Assembly (NCBI GenBank): GCA_015039365.1
Contig: WION01000120.1
Coordinates: forward strand, 80,257 to 144,256
Direction of reading: 5' to 3'
From: Amanita rubescens
Lineage: Eukaryota > Basidiomycota > Agaricomycetes > Agaricales > Amanitaceae
DNA length: 64,000 bases
Notes under the pieces: generated by a model
Seen by the model: only the letters and a program-made list of their open reading frames with translations
Told to the model about the DNA's origin: nothing
The model's database searches: none
Shown here: positions 41,548 through 52,913 of the stretch, one piece after another
Numbering within the stretch: the first letter of the stretch is position 1
How the letters are laid out: each line of letters starts with the position of its first letter
Made by a program: the position numbers and the translations under genes

Positions 41548-42904
41548 ATGTCAGACGAGACATTGAATCCCAAGTTGATACCCATTGAAGAAAACCCAGC
41601 AAGCGTCACCGTACCATCGGTAAAGTTACCCTTGTTCACAGTAAAGTATATCTTCGACTGACATACATTCAGGAGCGCGATACAAGTTCGGTAAATCTAG
41701 GAACACTGAAAGACTCGAGTACCCAGGTGACTCAATCGCCCGAGAAACTATACCCTGGCACTGACAAGATGAATGATTATAAACACAAGGAAAAGGATGT
41801 GTCTGGTGAGTCTGGCGCTTTGCGTCTTTTATGATGACTTGACAATATGAATATACTAGATGCAGTTTCGGAAAATGAAGACATATACGGAGATGTATTT
41901 CAGGGGATCAGAGGTATGCCAAGGTGGAACTCAGTGTACCCGTACTAATGTTATTCAAACAGAAAGGAATTCTGACTTGGATAGGCATAGTGACACATCG
42001 GAAAGTGACGATGATGACACCGAGACTAATACAGACCAAAAGCTAAACACCCTCTTCTCTCGCTTCACTTCCATTGTTAAGGAGGCATCGGCCATAATGG
42101 GTATGGGCGAAGATAAAATCATAACAAGGTGGATGAACCACCGAGGTATGTTTCCCCATGACCATAAATGATTAAATCTTGATCTTAATTCAGGGAAACC
42201 GTATAAGAAAGAGACATACAAACCATCCGTTAGGTCGGAAACTGAAAGAAAACTTCGAGGGTTGATATCTGAAATGGCCGGTATGTTTATGACGGTTTTG
42301 AGGTGTTGCTTTCGAAACCTAAACAATTTCCCAGAGGAAGCTGGTGTCCCTATCACGAGCAAAAAACGTATTCCATGGGGAAAGCTACTCAACATCTTGG
42401 CTGATTCCGGTTATTGTATCAACAACTATCCCGATATCAGCATCCCAGGTGGCACTGCTGTAGACTTTGGCAAATATAAACCGCTCCGATACCTGCCACT
42501 CGAAGAACGAAATAAATTGATAAATGCTATATTTTCGAAAGACCACCCTTGCACATTCAGACCATATAGATCGCGTACAGTCAGAGATATAAGAGGTATG
42601 ACAGCAACTCCAAATTCGCATTTTACTGACAGCATGAGTTGTAGCACTTCGAAGAAGCGAAGCACCGATTATCATGTTCATGCCACCCCACACTTCATCA
42701 TCAAAAGGAAAACGAGGCAAAAGGATGTTCTTGAACGGTTCTGTCGATTTCAATGGTCATCGTCCCTGTAAAAAGCAATGCGATTGCGTCGGTGATGGAT
42801 TTAATGAGACAAACAAGAAAAGGAAGAAAGTATATGAGGACTCGGACTCGGAGTCGTACTTGCCGGAACGGTTATCGAGGAAACGTAGATTACAAGAGGA
42901 CTGA
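41548..42904 (+). CDS. Unknown seven-exon protein
   Basis: Exons 41548-41619, 41673-41805, 41860-41913, 41963-42145, 42194-42280, 42335-42595 and 42645-42904, totalling 1,050 nt or 349 residues. All introns are GT-AG and 48-54 nt, which supports a real gene. The N-terminal half is polar and acidic (S-E-S-D-D-D-D-T-E-T). The C-terminal half has P-W-G-K-L-L-N-I-L-A-D-S-G-Y, V-D-F-G-K-Y-K-P-L-R-Y-L-P-L-E-E-R-N-K-L and P-Y-R-S-R-T-V-R-D-I-R-A-L-R-R-S, then a basic tail suited to nuclear import. I do not recognise the family. The last 19 codons and the 3' flank are duplicated just downstream. Confidence 0.75.
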
Positions 42905-43173
42905 ATATTTCATTTCAATTACCAGATAAGTGTCGGCTAAAGCTGACTGAGAGCCTGGCTTTTTTGTTTTTCGCTTGGATGGCTGTTACCGTACTCGTTG
43001 TGGTAGAACGCCGGCAGGACTCGGAGTCGTACTTGCCGGAACGGTTATCGAGGAAACGTAGATTACAAGAGGACTGAATATTTCATTTCAATTACCAGAT
43101 AAGTGTCGGCTAAAGCTGACTGAGAGCCTGGCTTTTTTGTTTTTCGCTTGGATGGCTGTTACCGTACTCGTTG
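42848..43173 (+). repeat. Direct duplication of the 3' end of the previous gene
   Basis: The stretch from TCGGAGTCGTAC (42848) to the ACTCGTTG near 43000 recurs almost exactly 173 bp later (43021 to about 43173). It includes the last codons, the stop and 3' sequence of the seven-exon gene. Between the copies lies the 17-nt word that recurs at 45440. Confidence 0.9.
43000..43016 (+). repeat. 17-nt direct repeat, left copy
   Basis: GTGGTAGAACGCCGGCA occurs here and again at 45440-45456. The two copies bracket the duplicated gene end plus the Helitron fragment (43017-45439). Confidence 0.85.
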
Positions 43174-43558
43174 TTACCTTGCTTGCAAGGTTTATTCGTT
43201 GTGAATTTAGAGGTCTAAACACATCCAAATACCCCGGCTTCCACCGAGCTGGCAGCCGGTCCCCTCTGATTACGTGCGCTGCTTAGCTCCTCGGCTATAC
43301 GTGATCATCCAGATCGTGGTGCTCCACCCGCCGCTACCCATGTATTCTCTCTTCGTCCGCGATAACTTGTCCTGTTCGCTTTCAGTGTAGGAGACCCATA
43401 TCGTAGGGAGCTCCCAATTCAATTGATAGAAATTTCATGGATCGTTCTGGACCTTACCGTCGGCGCCACGTGTGGTCGTCTCCATATTTTGTCCCACCCA
43501 ACGTTCTCCTCTTCTCTCGTCGCCCTTTTGCTCGCAATCTGATAATTTTTTAGGAGGC

Positions 43559-45330
43559 ATGTCCAGCCACGCTGATTCCCATACTCCTTCGCGCGAAGAG
43601 TCATACAACCGTCTATCGGCAATGTCTCTGAATTCCCTTCGCCACTATGCCTCCCACTTCCTCGGCCTGCCGTCCACAGATTGCCAAAACAAGCATGATC
43701 TTGTTCTGTGGTTTCTCCAGAACTCGTCTCAGCACATTTTAAACCTGATCTTGTCGTTTGCGGAATCAAGAGACGTTCGGGATGATCGTACCCGCCGAAA
43801 ACGTGTTCGTGAGCCTGTCGACGATGACGATTCGGAGAGGGATGTCGTACGAGTTAGACATGAGCACCAGCCTCCCAATCCGTCCGTGTTCCTTGAGCTT
43901 CCGTCAGATGCGGAAATCAAGACCCTGCTACCGTGCTTTCTACGAATCCACTTCCAATGCGCGTCTTTCCTCTGGCGTTTGTGGTGTATGTGGACGACAG
44001 GCCTTTTAGTATTTACGACTCGGATCAATTGCAATGGTTTTCGCTGCTGCGGATCCCCAACAGACGTCGTTTGGTTCCCTCCGTTCCTCACCCCGCTCAT
44101 CGCTTGTTCTATGATCTGCTTCTCGAACCGTCTGCCACTCAAATGAGGCCTGAGGGGTTTTTTGTGCAAAGTTGTCGTCACTGTGTCGGTGATTTGAAAT
44201 TGGGCGATTGTAACCTTCCGCTTAGGAGGTCCTTGGCTAACAACCTCTGGATCGGGGTGGTTCCCGATGTGTTGAAACGTTTGAGCCTGCCAGAACAGTT
44301 ACTCGTTGCTCTTGTCTATCCTAGAGTCTTCGTATTCAAATTATTTTCAAGACGTTTGAACAATCGTTATCTTGGAGGTGACAATCCTACCCTTCAACGT
44401 GCCATGCGTGGTAACGTCTGTAGCTATGACCTTGATACCCCGGGCATCGCCGACATGATCCAAGGCAACTTGATGCCTCGTCGTCCTTCAGTTCTTGCCT
44501 CTGTGATTCAAATCACATTGTTCGGCCAGCGTCATTTGCCGGAGAACTGGATGCATAACCTCTTTCGCATTCAGTGCCACTATATTTGGGAAGCTCTAGT
44601 TTGGTGAAAGGCAAACAATCTGTTTTACAGAGATATTGTCATCTCTTCAGACAACTTGGACTCCCTTCCCGCCGATGGCGTCCCATCAGAATTAATGATT
44701 ATTGCTCGTCAAGTGGACAATCTGGACATTGTACGTGAGCAGAATGATTCTTATGTACCAGATGAGGATGATGATCCTGGTAATATCCTTTCCTGCTCAT
44801 CTGTTTTCTTGTTCTCATCGTTGCACAGAGCATGTTGACAGCCTCCCTGACATCCCTTCTGACTATGACTCGGACCATGATGATGATCCTCCCGATTCCT
44901 GTATGGCAAGCCTCCCTTCCCTCAATCATCTATTTTCAATAACCCCCGCTCCAGTGCATCCAGAAGTCTTTCCTATTCAGATATCAGGTGCAATCGATAC
45001 AGATCTGACATCTATATCTGCTTCTGAGCTCTTGCGGAATGGTCTATCCAACATGTGCTCTAATTCACGAGAACCCCCCTATGCAGTCCGGCACGGAATG
45101 CGGCCGGTCTCAGACTTTCCCAGTCGCGAACAGGAACTCGATGCTCGCCGTCCGTTACCCCTCATCATTTGTTCGAGAGAGCGTTTCCTTGCCTGTTCCC
45201 GTACGGAGATGGGGGGTTTGGAATCTCGATGGTGCCTCCATTATCATGTTGTTGTTTACCGTTTACGATGAAGTCCTGGTCGAAAGTCAAACACGGGGTT
45301 CTCTTCACGTACATGTCTTGAGTTGCGATC
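43559..45330 (+). mobile_element. Helitron Rep/Hel N-terminal remnant (non-autonomous)
   Basis: From ATG 43559, M-S-S-H-A-D leads into an S-L-R-H-Y-A-S region. In a shifted frame from about 43940, F-F-V-Q-S-C-R-H-C-V-G-D-L-K, L-A-N-N-L-W-I-G-V-V-P, P-T-L-Q-R-A-M-R-G-N and M-P-R-R-P-S-V-L-A-S-V-I-Q-I-T follow. These are the conserved leader (DUF6570-type) of mushroom Helitron helicases. A TGA at 44605-44607 interrupts the frame. Further pieces (I-Q-I-S-G-A-I-D-T-D-L-T, then F-P-C-L-F-P-Y-G-D-G-G near 45187 in yet another frame) reach the start of the Helitron-like N domain. The Rep nuclease and the helicase are missing. At least two frameshifts and one stop make it dead. Confidence 0.75.
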
Positions 45331-45439
45331 CAAGCTAAAGCTTAGTGTATAAACTTCATTGTAATTATTGTCCTGAAAGGAAGAGAGGCTCGTAATTAAA
45401 GGCAAGCAAGGTTGCTGCCGACGCAGGCGGCGCTCCCGA

Positions 45440-45456
45440 GTGGTAGAACGCCGGCA
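45440..45456 (+). repeat. 17-nt direct repeat, right copy
   Basis: Identical to 43000-43016. Together they look like a duplication made when the intervening 2.4 kb was inserted. Confidence 0.85.
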
Positions 45457-45511
45457 TCGCGTGACGCAAACGAGGCAAAACAACTGGAAGCTGATACTCT
45501 CGCCTGCAACA

Positions 45512-46021
45512 ATGCAGGAAAACATCACGCCAATGAACCAACAGACGCTTCCAGCTCCAAATCAAGCGATAGAATCGCCGTCGCAGCCAGCCGACATCCG
45601 GAGCGCATACCCATACCTCAAAACCGCTCTCTCTTTTCTCTTCGCAACCACGCTTGGATTATACCGTATTTTATACAATTTCGTTTTCAAAATCGCAAAA
45701 CCTGTCATTCTCTTATCGCCTCTCCCCATCATCCTCTACATCCTCTCGCCCGTCTTTACCTTTTGCAACGTCCTATTCGACATGCTCGTGTTGATGCCCT
45801 TCAGGATGGCCGCGTACCTGCTCGATGCGCTGTACCCGCTGTACGTGTTCTGCGGAGTGGCGTGCATCACTGGATGTCTGCTGGGTCTTGGGGGGAGATA
45901 CTTGTCGGATTTGTTGGTGAAGATGACGAAAGACTCGGTGCCGGCGTCGAAAGGCCTAGAAATCAACAAGACTGAAGAGGATACGACCGAGAACTGGTCC
46001 GAGAAGGATCTCGAACTATAG
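45512..46021 (+). CDS. Small integral membrane protein, unknown
   Basis: 169 residues from ATG 45512 (M-Q-E-N-I-T-P-M); an earlier GTG-type start in the same frame is less likely. A polar N-terminus of about 35 residues is followed by three or four hydrophobic segments (A-L-S-F-L-F-A-T-T-L-G-L-Y-R-I-L-Y; V-I-L-L-S-P-L-P-I-I-L-Y-I-L-S; L-L-D-A-L-Y-P-L-Y-V-F-C-G-V-A) and an acidic C-terminus. The layout suggests an ER or nuclear-envelope membrane protein. I do not recognise the family. Confidence 0.65.
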   Translation: MQENITPMNQQTLPAPNQAIESPSQPADIRSAYPYLKTALSFLFATTLGLYRILYNFVFKIAKPVILLSPLPIILYILSPVFTFCNVLFDMLVLMPFRMAAYLLDALYPLYVFCGVACITGCLLGLGGRYLSDLLVKMTKDSVPASKGLEINKTEEDTTENWSEKDLEL

Positions 46022-46054
46022 TCTGTCGCTGAATTGTAATATTGGCTGCGTTAA

Positions 46055-46300
46055 TCATAGCCTTGTCGTTGGGCGGCGTACGTCATCCACAAATATATCT
46101 TCGACTTCCGCCCTCCTCGCTTGTTTGTTGAACTTCATCTTGGACGATAAATAACTTTGATCCTTGTTCTGCGTATTCCGGGCTATCTTTGTCTGGAAAA
46201 TCGGACTCGAGTTTGGCACAATGGAGTGGTCACCAGCAACTACCTCGCCACTGTTGTCTAAAGTCAGAGCGGCGTTGATTCGGCCGGCTGATACGGTCAT
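46055..46300 (-). CDS. Short unknown frame
   Basis: 81 codons ending M-K-F-N-K-Q-A-R-R-A-E-V-E-D-I-F-V-D-D-V-R-R-P. It looks protein-like, but there is no family I can name. A TTTTCCAG near the middle could be an intron end, so the start may be wrong. Confidence 0.35.
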   Translation of the reverse strand: MTVSAGRINAALTLDNSGEVVAGDHSIVPNSSPIFQTKIARNTQNKDQSYLSSKMKFNKQARRAEVEDIFVDDVRRPTTRL

Positions 46301-46691
46301 CAGTCATTTCTATCGTAAAACCCCGGGTCCAATCCAAAATAAATGCGACACATTCGTGCTGCCAAAGCGACCAAGACGGCGACTCGGTATTGCGATCTAT
46401 CCGCTCGTTGACTCAAGCGTGTCGCTCCTCCCCGCCCATCCCCGGGCAAGATAGTCCAACGAGTTACGTTCCAAACCAAATGGCCGCGGTGATGCTTTAT
46501 CGCCGTACAACGAGCGCTCGTTATCGCGACACTCCGTTTGGTTAGTAGTGATATGACTGATCGCAAGTTCTGAATGCGTCTTGGGTGCCTGGAGTTTCCA
46601 TCTTTATCTACTTGTCACATCTGCCACTATCTCTATACCCGTGATGACCGAGTTTCATTTGTTTCAACCGAACCAACAAACCCAAAAAAGG
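46301..46691. other. Intergenic, nothing recognised
   Basis: Only overlapping short frames without motifs are seen. Confidence 0.35.
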
Positions 46692-47451
46692 CTACCGACG
46701 GTGATGAGCCAACACGGGTCCATCTACGCTGCTGGTCCTCCGACTGCCAACACCCCCGCAAACGTTCTCTTTACCGACTATCCTGGGCCCATTTCTTCTT
46801 TTTCCTTTTGCGTTGTTACTCCGTCTGTTTTCGAGCTCGACAACCGATAGGGGACCTAAGATCTTGCGCTTAACTGCTTCCCTCGTCTGCCTATCGACCG
46901 ACGTGGACCGTCGTGCTTTGGAAACTGTATTACGTATGCCTTCAGGTGGCGGCGTGTTACCGCTGCTAATCCAGGGAAGCGCAGGTCGATCGGGGGCAGT
47001 GCACTGAATCATGATTGACGCCTTGGCGTGGAAAGGCGAGACGACGAGTCCGCTTCTGCCTGCTATTACCTGTGTATGGCCGTACGAGAATGAGGATGCA
47101 ATGGTCGGCGAAGAGTATGGATATCTTTGCGGAACATATACAGGCGGCAAAGTAGGAACGAGCGAAAAGTCTTTTATTGGGCTCGACTCTTGTGCTTCTT
47201 CGATTCTTCTCGCCTGCCATCCCGGTTAATAGCCGGCAAGGAAGGAAAGGAAGGAAAAAGCCCACCTCTGTAAAGAACACTTTTTTAGCGAGCGCTTCTG
47301 TTTCTTGGTGCTCCTTGTACAGGTTTTTACCCTTGAGGATAAAGTAGGTGGCTGATCCGGCGATGATGGCGGCGACGACCACGACGAGTAGGACGAAAAT
47401 GACGTCGTTCACTTGGGAGGAGAGACCCGAGAGTATGGTGATAATCGCCAT
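46692..47451 (-). CDS. Single-pass membrane protein, unknown
   Basis: Two exons, 47451-47266 and 47186-46692, totalling 681 nt or 226 residues. I chose the ATG at 47451 because it directly precedes an extracellular-type leader (M-A-I-I-T-I-L-S-G-L-S-S-Q-V-N-D). A strong transmembrane segment follows (V-I-F-V-L-L-V-V-V-V-A-A-I-I-A-G), then K-N-L-Y-K-E-H-Q. The second exon is a basic, Ser/Arg-rich cytosolic tail with P-P-P-E-G-I-R-N-T-V-S-K-A-R-R-S. A longer frame begins at 47538. No family is recognised. Confidence 0.6.
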
Positions 47452-48259
47452 GTAATGTCTTGTGGTGGTGAGATGAAGAAGTGGGCTGGCGGCGGACGGG
47501 ACGAGGTCTCGCGTTTGTGAGGAGCGGCTGACCGTCACATGGGTGGTCCGCTGTGGCTGACAATGATCGAGTATTGCGTAGGGCCACGCCCATAGCGCGA
47601 AGGCTGTGATTCGGCCTGGCAGCCAGCAAGCATGAACGGTGTGCGCGAGCGGTAATGGTGCCGCTTGAGTAAACCGACGGCGACCGACGGATACGATTAC
47701 GATGACTTACGGCCTACGCATACGGCCTTCATGTCCAAGGGGTATTGGCACACCCCGAATCGGGCGGCATCAAGCTCCCTTGAGCAAGGAAGAAGCTTCG
47801 ATTGCTTGAAGCATAAATAGAAGGAGAAAAACGTCATACAGATACGCCACACAGATCCGTCAACCTTGACTCATTGACGTCCGCTTGCTTATCAGTAGTC
47901 AACCTTGTACGACATTTCTTTCGCTCGCGTTGACAAGATGTATGTACGTACGTACATGGCATATATTATCACACGGCTGGCTAGGCGAACTAAAAGTAAA
48001 CGGGATAAAATGGAGTTGATGTTATGTTTATATAGCACTACTACCGAGGACGCGAGGACGACGTACGTATAGTAGTAGTATTATAGGCAATTGATACACG
48101 GACGATATTGTTCTAGAGATGAATGTGCTACAGTTTTACTTACCGATGCAATAAATGAATGTGTTTCTATGATGGTACATATGATTGTCAGTAATAAAAA
48201 CGAATAATAAAAAAACAAAAGAGTATAGAAATAAAAATAGTAAACGTCGGCGATCGTGT
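47452..48259. other. Intergenic with a promoter-like stretch
   Basis: CATAAATA near 47812 is followed by a pyrimidine-rich leader and, at 47939, a 44-codon frame (M-Y-V-R-T-Y-M-A-Y-I-I-T-R-L-A) that ends at TAG 48071-48073. The layout resembles a core promoter plus leader, but the frame has no recognisable content. The rest is AT-rich. Confidence 0.3.
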
Positions 48260-49336
48260 TCACTCGACGTGTAATACCCACTCATCGACGTTCCTCCCTT
48301 TGGAGATGCCTCCAAACCTCGATTTTTCCATCAAAAAATCCACACGTCTCAGCCCGCCCGCTTTTTCCTCGTCGTACTCCCTGTCGCGGTCCACCTGAGT
48401 TTGTCTGGCTCGTCCGTGTCTCCCAGGCGACTCGCCAGATGGAGTACCGGAGCCAGAGTACACCCGCTTATACCGCCTCTTGTACGCTCTCCCCGCGCGT
48501 TCTCTGTCACGCTCGGAAGGGAGCAGAGCGTAGTCTGATTGACTGATTTGACGTCGGAGGGTAAAGTATATTTCTGTCAGCACGTCTCGTACGGAGATGT
48601 AGCTGTTCCGTGAAACTGCTCTGGCAGAGTCGAATGAGCAGAAGCTGCTCGCGGGGGAGTAGTCTGGTGAGATTGGGGAGTCCGGTGAGGAGGGATGAAT
48701 GCGGATAATCCAAGGCAAGTGTGGACTTGTGATTGACATGCTGGACGTGGGCGGGTCCGTCGCTGGTTCGTCTAGGAAGCGGTATTGGTCGTTGGAGCTA
48801 GGGCGGCGCGACCCGTGACTGCGGGACGAAGCCAAGAGAGTGAGTGAAGAGGGTATATCGACCAGGTCCCATCTAATCGCCGGACCGCGCGCAGATGAAA
48901 ACTCGAGGAGAGCATGCAACTGAAGCGGTGTGCTTCCAATTCCATCAGAAATGCTGCGTCTTGCTGGGGGCGCGCGTATCGGAGCGCCACCTACAATATT
49001 GCTACCGACGGAACCAGCACGAGGTCTTGATTTAGGGGGTAAAGACCCAGGTTGGCCGCCATACCCATGTTGATAGTCATAGTCGTACCCAGGATGATTT
49101 GGTGGTGAACCACCGCATCCGTACGGTGTCGGCCCAGGCAGCAACAGCCCGAGCGACGAACCTCCAGAGCCCAAGTCAGGGGGTGTAAGTGGTCCCCCAC
49201 TGGAACCTGACGAGGACTCGACCGAGGTTGAAAACCTCATTCCCGGTGAGGGGACGCAAAGGGTGTTCTCCGTTGCGAAACGGACGCGCTTTCTTTTGCA
49301 AGACTCGGAGGGAGAGTCTGGGTCTTGATACTTCAT
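48260..49336 (-). CDS. DUF6699-type fungal protein
   Basis: A single 358-codon exon. The N-terminal third is low-complexity (G-, S- and P-rich). The C-terminal half has the pattern L-H-A-L-L-E-F, I-R-W-D-L-V-D-I-P, A-T-D-P-P-T-S-S-M-S-I and L-P-W-I-I-R-I, then V-R-D-V-L-T-E-I-Y-F-T-L-R-R. This is typical of the DUF6699 domain of basidiomycete proteins. Function is unknown. An early K-R-K-R-V-R-F could act as a nuclear localisation signal. Confidence 0.75.
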   Translation of the reverse strand: MKYQDPDSPSESCKRKRVRFATENTLCVPSPGMRFSTSVESSSGSSGGPLTPPDLGSGGSSLGLLLPGPTPYGCGGSPPNHPGYDYDYQHGYGGQPGSLPPKSRPRAGSVGSNIVGGAPIRAPPARRSISDGIGSTPLQLHALLEFSSARGPAIRWDLVDIPSSLTLLASSRSHGSRRPSSNDQYRFLDEPATDPPTSSMSITSPHLPWIIRIHPSSPDSPISPDYSPASSFCSFDSARAVSRNSYISVRDVLTEIYFTLRRQISQSDYALLPSERDRERAGRAYKRRYKRVYSGSGTPSGESPGRHGRARQTQVDRDREYDEEKAGGLRRVDFLMEKSRFGGISKGRNVDEWVLHVE

Positions 49337-49664
49337 GGTGTAAGACGAAAGGGGGACAAGGGGAAGAAGGACATTGGGGGAGAGCTTATATGATATCAGG
49401 AGGATTTACCCCGCTTGAGCCCACGGACATGCCTGGGAACGAGGAACAAGTGTAACATAAAACACAAATAGCATGGACGAAGCAGGCTAGACATCAAGGA
49501 GCCAAGGATTCGGAGCGGGGGCTCACATACCTTATCTGCGCCTGGCGTCGGTCGGGTTGATCCAAAAACAGTACCGAATGCTGTAGATTGCTGTCAGGCT
49601 GTGAAGGCAGTGCCGCCCTGCCATATGGATTATATTATATACGCGATACACGGTTTGATTACAA
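49337..49664. other. Intergenic between two leftward genes
   Basis: Upstream region of the DUF6699 gene and downstream region of the HAM1-like gene. No further gene is seen. Confidence 0.4.
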
Positions 49665-52212
49665 TTACTCGCACGCCACATCAAACGCGTCGCTCTGCCA
49701 CCCTGACCGTCGCATCTCCCCACGTCCTTTCACCTCAACACTTCTCTTGAAAGTCTGAACTTGTCGACGTCCCTCTGCTTTCTTGCGCATCAATTCCGCG
49801 CCAGTAACCTCTCCCAACAATGCCATTTCCTCCCTCAAACTCTCCGATCCAGTTCCAATAGGTCCCCGCTTCTCGCCACTGAGGATTTGAGGCTCGGCGC
49901 CCATAGCAAAACTTGCCTTCTTCTTCTCGCCACTCTCCGTATACTCGTAGCGTTCAACCACCACCCCCGTCCCAGTTACGTGAATCCCCATTTCACCACG
50001 GCCTAAAATGCCCTCTCGTTGGATTCGTCCCACTTCGCTCCATATCGCTGCCGTCAACGCGTTTCCCTTGCTCAGCCCCGTGTCTTCAAAGACTACCATC
50101 CTGTTGCTGATGTCGTAAGCAGTGGCATCGAACCAGTCAATAATAGCGCGTAGCTGCTCCCCTAGCGCCCTCTCCAGCGCGACAAGGAGTCGTGCCATGA
50201 TCAAGGGCTTGAATAACGCCAACATGATCGGATGATCACTTTCCTTGACATCTAGTCCAACTTCGTCTGAAATCTTAACTTCTAACTTCTCGATCGCATT
50301 GAAATGCTTCAGAGTCTCGCGAGAGTGAGGTCCTTCGATGTTGGCCGGAATCAGTTTCAACTTCATGTCAACGTCGACTCCTTTCTCCGGAAGTGTGACA
50401 GTCATCAATCCAGTAAACTCTTTAGGACCCATTCCAGCCGTTTTGTCCCGATACCAAAACGACACGTCATCAAGCGCCAATTGGAGCGCCTGGAGGCGAA
50501 TATGCGTCGACGCTCCCACCGCCGTTTTGCTAGTATCACGTGATGTAGAAATGTCGACATCTGTGATGTTCCTCAAATATACGTGAGCTGGATGGAGTTT
50601 GAACGAAGAAATGTCAAGATTCTCCAGCACAAATTCAATTTCATCATCTTTATATTCCGTCCTAATACCTCGATTTAGCACCTCCCATATTGAGTGAGAT
50701 TGATGGGCCGCTTACCTCGGAATGGGTACATCTTTCAGAGATCCCAAGACCTGGGGGACGTAGTACCTAAAGAGGTCTTGCCAAAACCAAGTCACCTGGT
50801 CTAAAGCCTCTTCCAATCCCGCCTGTGCCCGTTCCTTAATAAGACCCTGCTGTAAATCAAGAGTAAGAGTCTCGTGCGCCTCCCGCAGTCTGTTCAGATC
50901 CTTGTCAGAATTGATCCCCGCTTGGATGCTGTCCAGTTCCCGCTTTAGCTTGTCGACAACAGCTCTCCACTTGTCATCATGCTCCAAAAGTTCGTCCCAC
51001 CTCGTGCGAAGCTTCTCCCGAGCCTCAAGCGACTGGTCTGACTGAGCGTACTTGGCATCCTTCAAGTTCTTGCGCGCGAGGTTGAAAAAGTCATTGAACC
51101 ACTGGCGCAAACGTTCGTCACCGCCTATGGAAGTAATGCAAGAACGGAATGTGTCCAAAAGCGGCTCGAGGGACCTGTTTGCGAGACGCTCGAGGAGCTT
51201 GCGGAGTTCGAGCAACGCTGTGTGAACATGCTTATCAGGAGTGGAGTCATGGATAAACGAGTCTAGCGTGATGCTTGGATCAGCAGCAATGTCCAATGTT
51301 CGGTTGATGCGCGCTTGGAGAATATTGAAAATCGTATCCAATGATTCCTTGAAGGACGGATCAGACTGAGCGCGGTTGCAAATCTTAGTATTACGCAGCG
51401 TTTGAGTGGGCGCATGTGACGTATATTTAAGGAAACTTACACGTTCATATGCGAGCATGATCCGAGCTACGGATCTTTCCGACTGTTCTTCCGCGGATTC
51501 CATAGCGGTCTTCGAAGTTCCAATGGCACCAGAACCAGCCTCCTTCACGAATTCCATGCCGTGTTCCCAAGCGACCTTGATATCCTTTTCTTCTTCCAAA
51601 CGTTTCTTGCTGCGACCCAAAACGTCCCGTTCGCCCTCTCGATATCCGCGTTCTTGCTCTCTCAACTTCTCCTTGGCGGTGCCGGCGGTCGACTCAGCAA
51701 GCTCGGCCGCATCCGCCAGGGCGAGACGCGTGAAGGATATGACATCCTGAAGGAGTGACGTCCCTTCGGTCGTAACGCTCACCCAGATAGTAGATATGAG
51801 CGTTTGTACGGCATTGCGGATGACCGGAATATCGCGTTTTGCTTGTTCAATATCCGCGGTCGTCTCTGCCGTCACCTCGATCTCTCCTTGACGCAGATGC
51901 CACATGGCGTCCTGGAGAATATTGTCATCTAAATATGACGGTCAGTCACGCGACATGTGAGTTGAATAGAGTGAACTTGCAATTTTTGCGAATGGCAAGA
52001 GCCTTGTAAGCGTCGAGCACGTCCCTCAAGTCTTTTGAGATAATCTGTCCCTGTGCGCTTAATTGCGGCATGTCGACTGCCATTTCAGCCTCGGCGAGTT
52101 CGAGTCTCGCGAGGCCGACCTTTTCGATCCAGTCAATGAACTGGACGAATTGGTCAGTTGAAGGAAGTTTGTGAGCATCAAGAGCTGCGATGATGGAAGT
52201 GAGTTTATCCAT
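49665..52212 (-). CDS. HAM1-like protein (fungal, N- and C-terminal HAM1-like domains)
   Basis: Exons 52212-51981, 51928-51441, 51383-50716 and 50661-49665, totalling 2,385 nt or 794 residues. The first intron starts GCAAGT, a GC-AG intron that is required to keep frame. Helical, charged N-terminal parts (W-H-L-R-Q-G-E-I-E-V-T; F-I-H-D-S-T-P-D) lead to Y-Y-V-P-Q-V-L-G-S-L-K-D-V-P-I-P-R-T-E-Y, which spans the third intron. Next comes F-V-L-E-N-L-D-I-S-S-F and V-Y-L-R-N-I-T-D-V-D-I, the lipid-binding (BPI/TULIP-like) C-terminal domain of the family. Fungal relatives have been linked to hyphal fusion and membrane lipids. The protein is probably cytosolic or membrane-associated. Confidence 0.85.
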
Positions 52213-52429
52213 GGTGCTATGAGTGTCTCACCGACATTCTGTGGGCTTTATAACTTGCGCAGACTATGGAGGAGCAGTGACGGAGGCGATGACATCATGA
52301 AGGAGTATTTCTTGGAGCGGCGAAACCGGCCCGCAGCCAACCGGATATTGCCGAAACCTTAAGTGTAGAACTGTACAGGACGTCGTCCATCGCTACCGCC
52401 GTCGCACGAGTGATCCATCGCAAGTCAAT

Positions 52430-52913
52430 ATGGGAAAAGGTGAGTTTTTGTTGCCCCTGATCGCAACTGGGTCTGACCAAAGCATCTAGTCCACGGCTCT
52501 CTCGCCCGTGCAGGCAAAGTCAAGTCGCAAACACCAAAGGTCGACAAGCAGGAGAAGAAAAAGACACCAAAGGGCCGTGCCAAGAAGCGTCTTCTCTATA
52601 ACAGACGGTACGTTATGCTTGTGTATGATATAGGTCGGGGCTGATCATTGTATTGTGTACAGATTTGTCAATGTAACGACGGCACCAGGAGGCAAGCGGA
52701 GGATGTAAGTCCAGCGTTCGATCCAATGGGTCTCCTCTCTTCACCGATGAAATGGTGAAATATGCATAGTTCACGCTGAATGCGTGAATCTCGCCCGTGA
52801 TGTCAACTTCATCATCTGTCTTTCGCTCCTATCTGATCTTTACTACTCTCGCGCTTTATTGTTGCTTGGTATTGACGAGTTTTGCTTACAGGAACCCCAA
52901 CCCCGAGAAATAA
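52430..52913 (+). CDS. RPS30: 40S ribosomal protein eS30
   Basis: Four exons, 52430-52439, 52490-52607, 52663-52704 and 52892-52913, sum to 192 nt, giving 63 residues. The protein starts [15 protein letters not shown] and continues [18 protein letters not shown], ending G-G-K-R-R-M-N-P-N-P-E-K. This is a complete eS30. As in many fungi it is made without a fused ubiquitin-like part. The 10-nt first coding exon and 22-nt last coding exon are small, typical of intron-rich basidiomycete ribosomal protein genes. It is divergent from the HAM1-like gene. Confidence 0.97.

Noticed and set aside
45441..45456. tRNA-like A-box (TGGTAGAACGCCGG)
   Set aside because: No B-box, acceptor stem or anticodon arm follows; the word is part of the 17-nt direct repeat.
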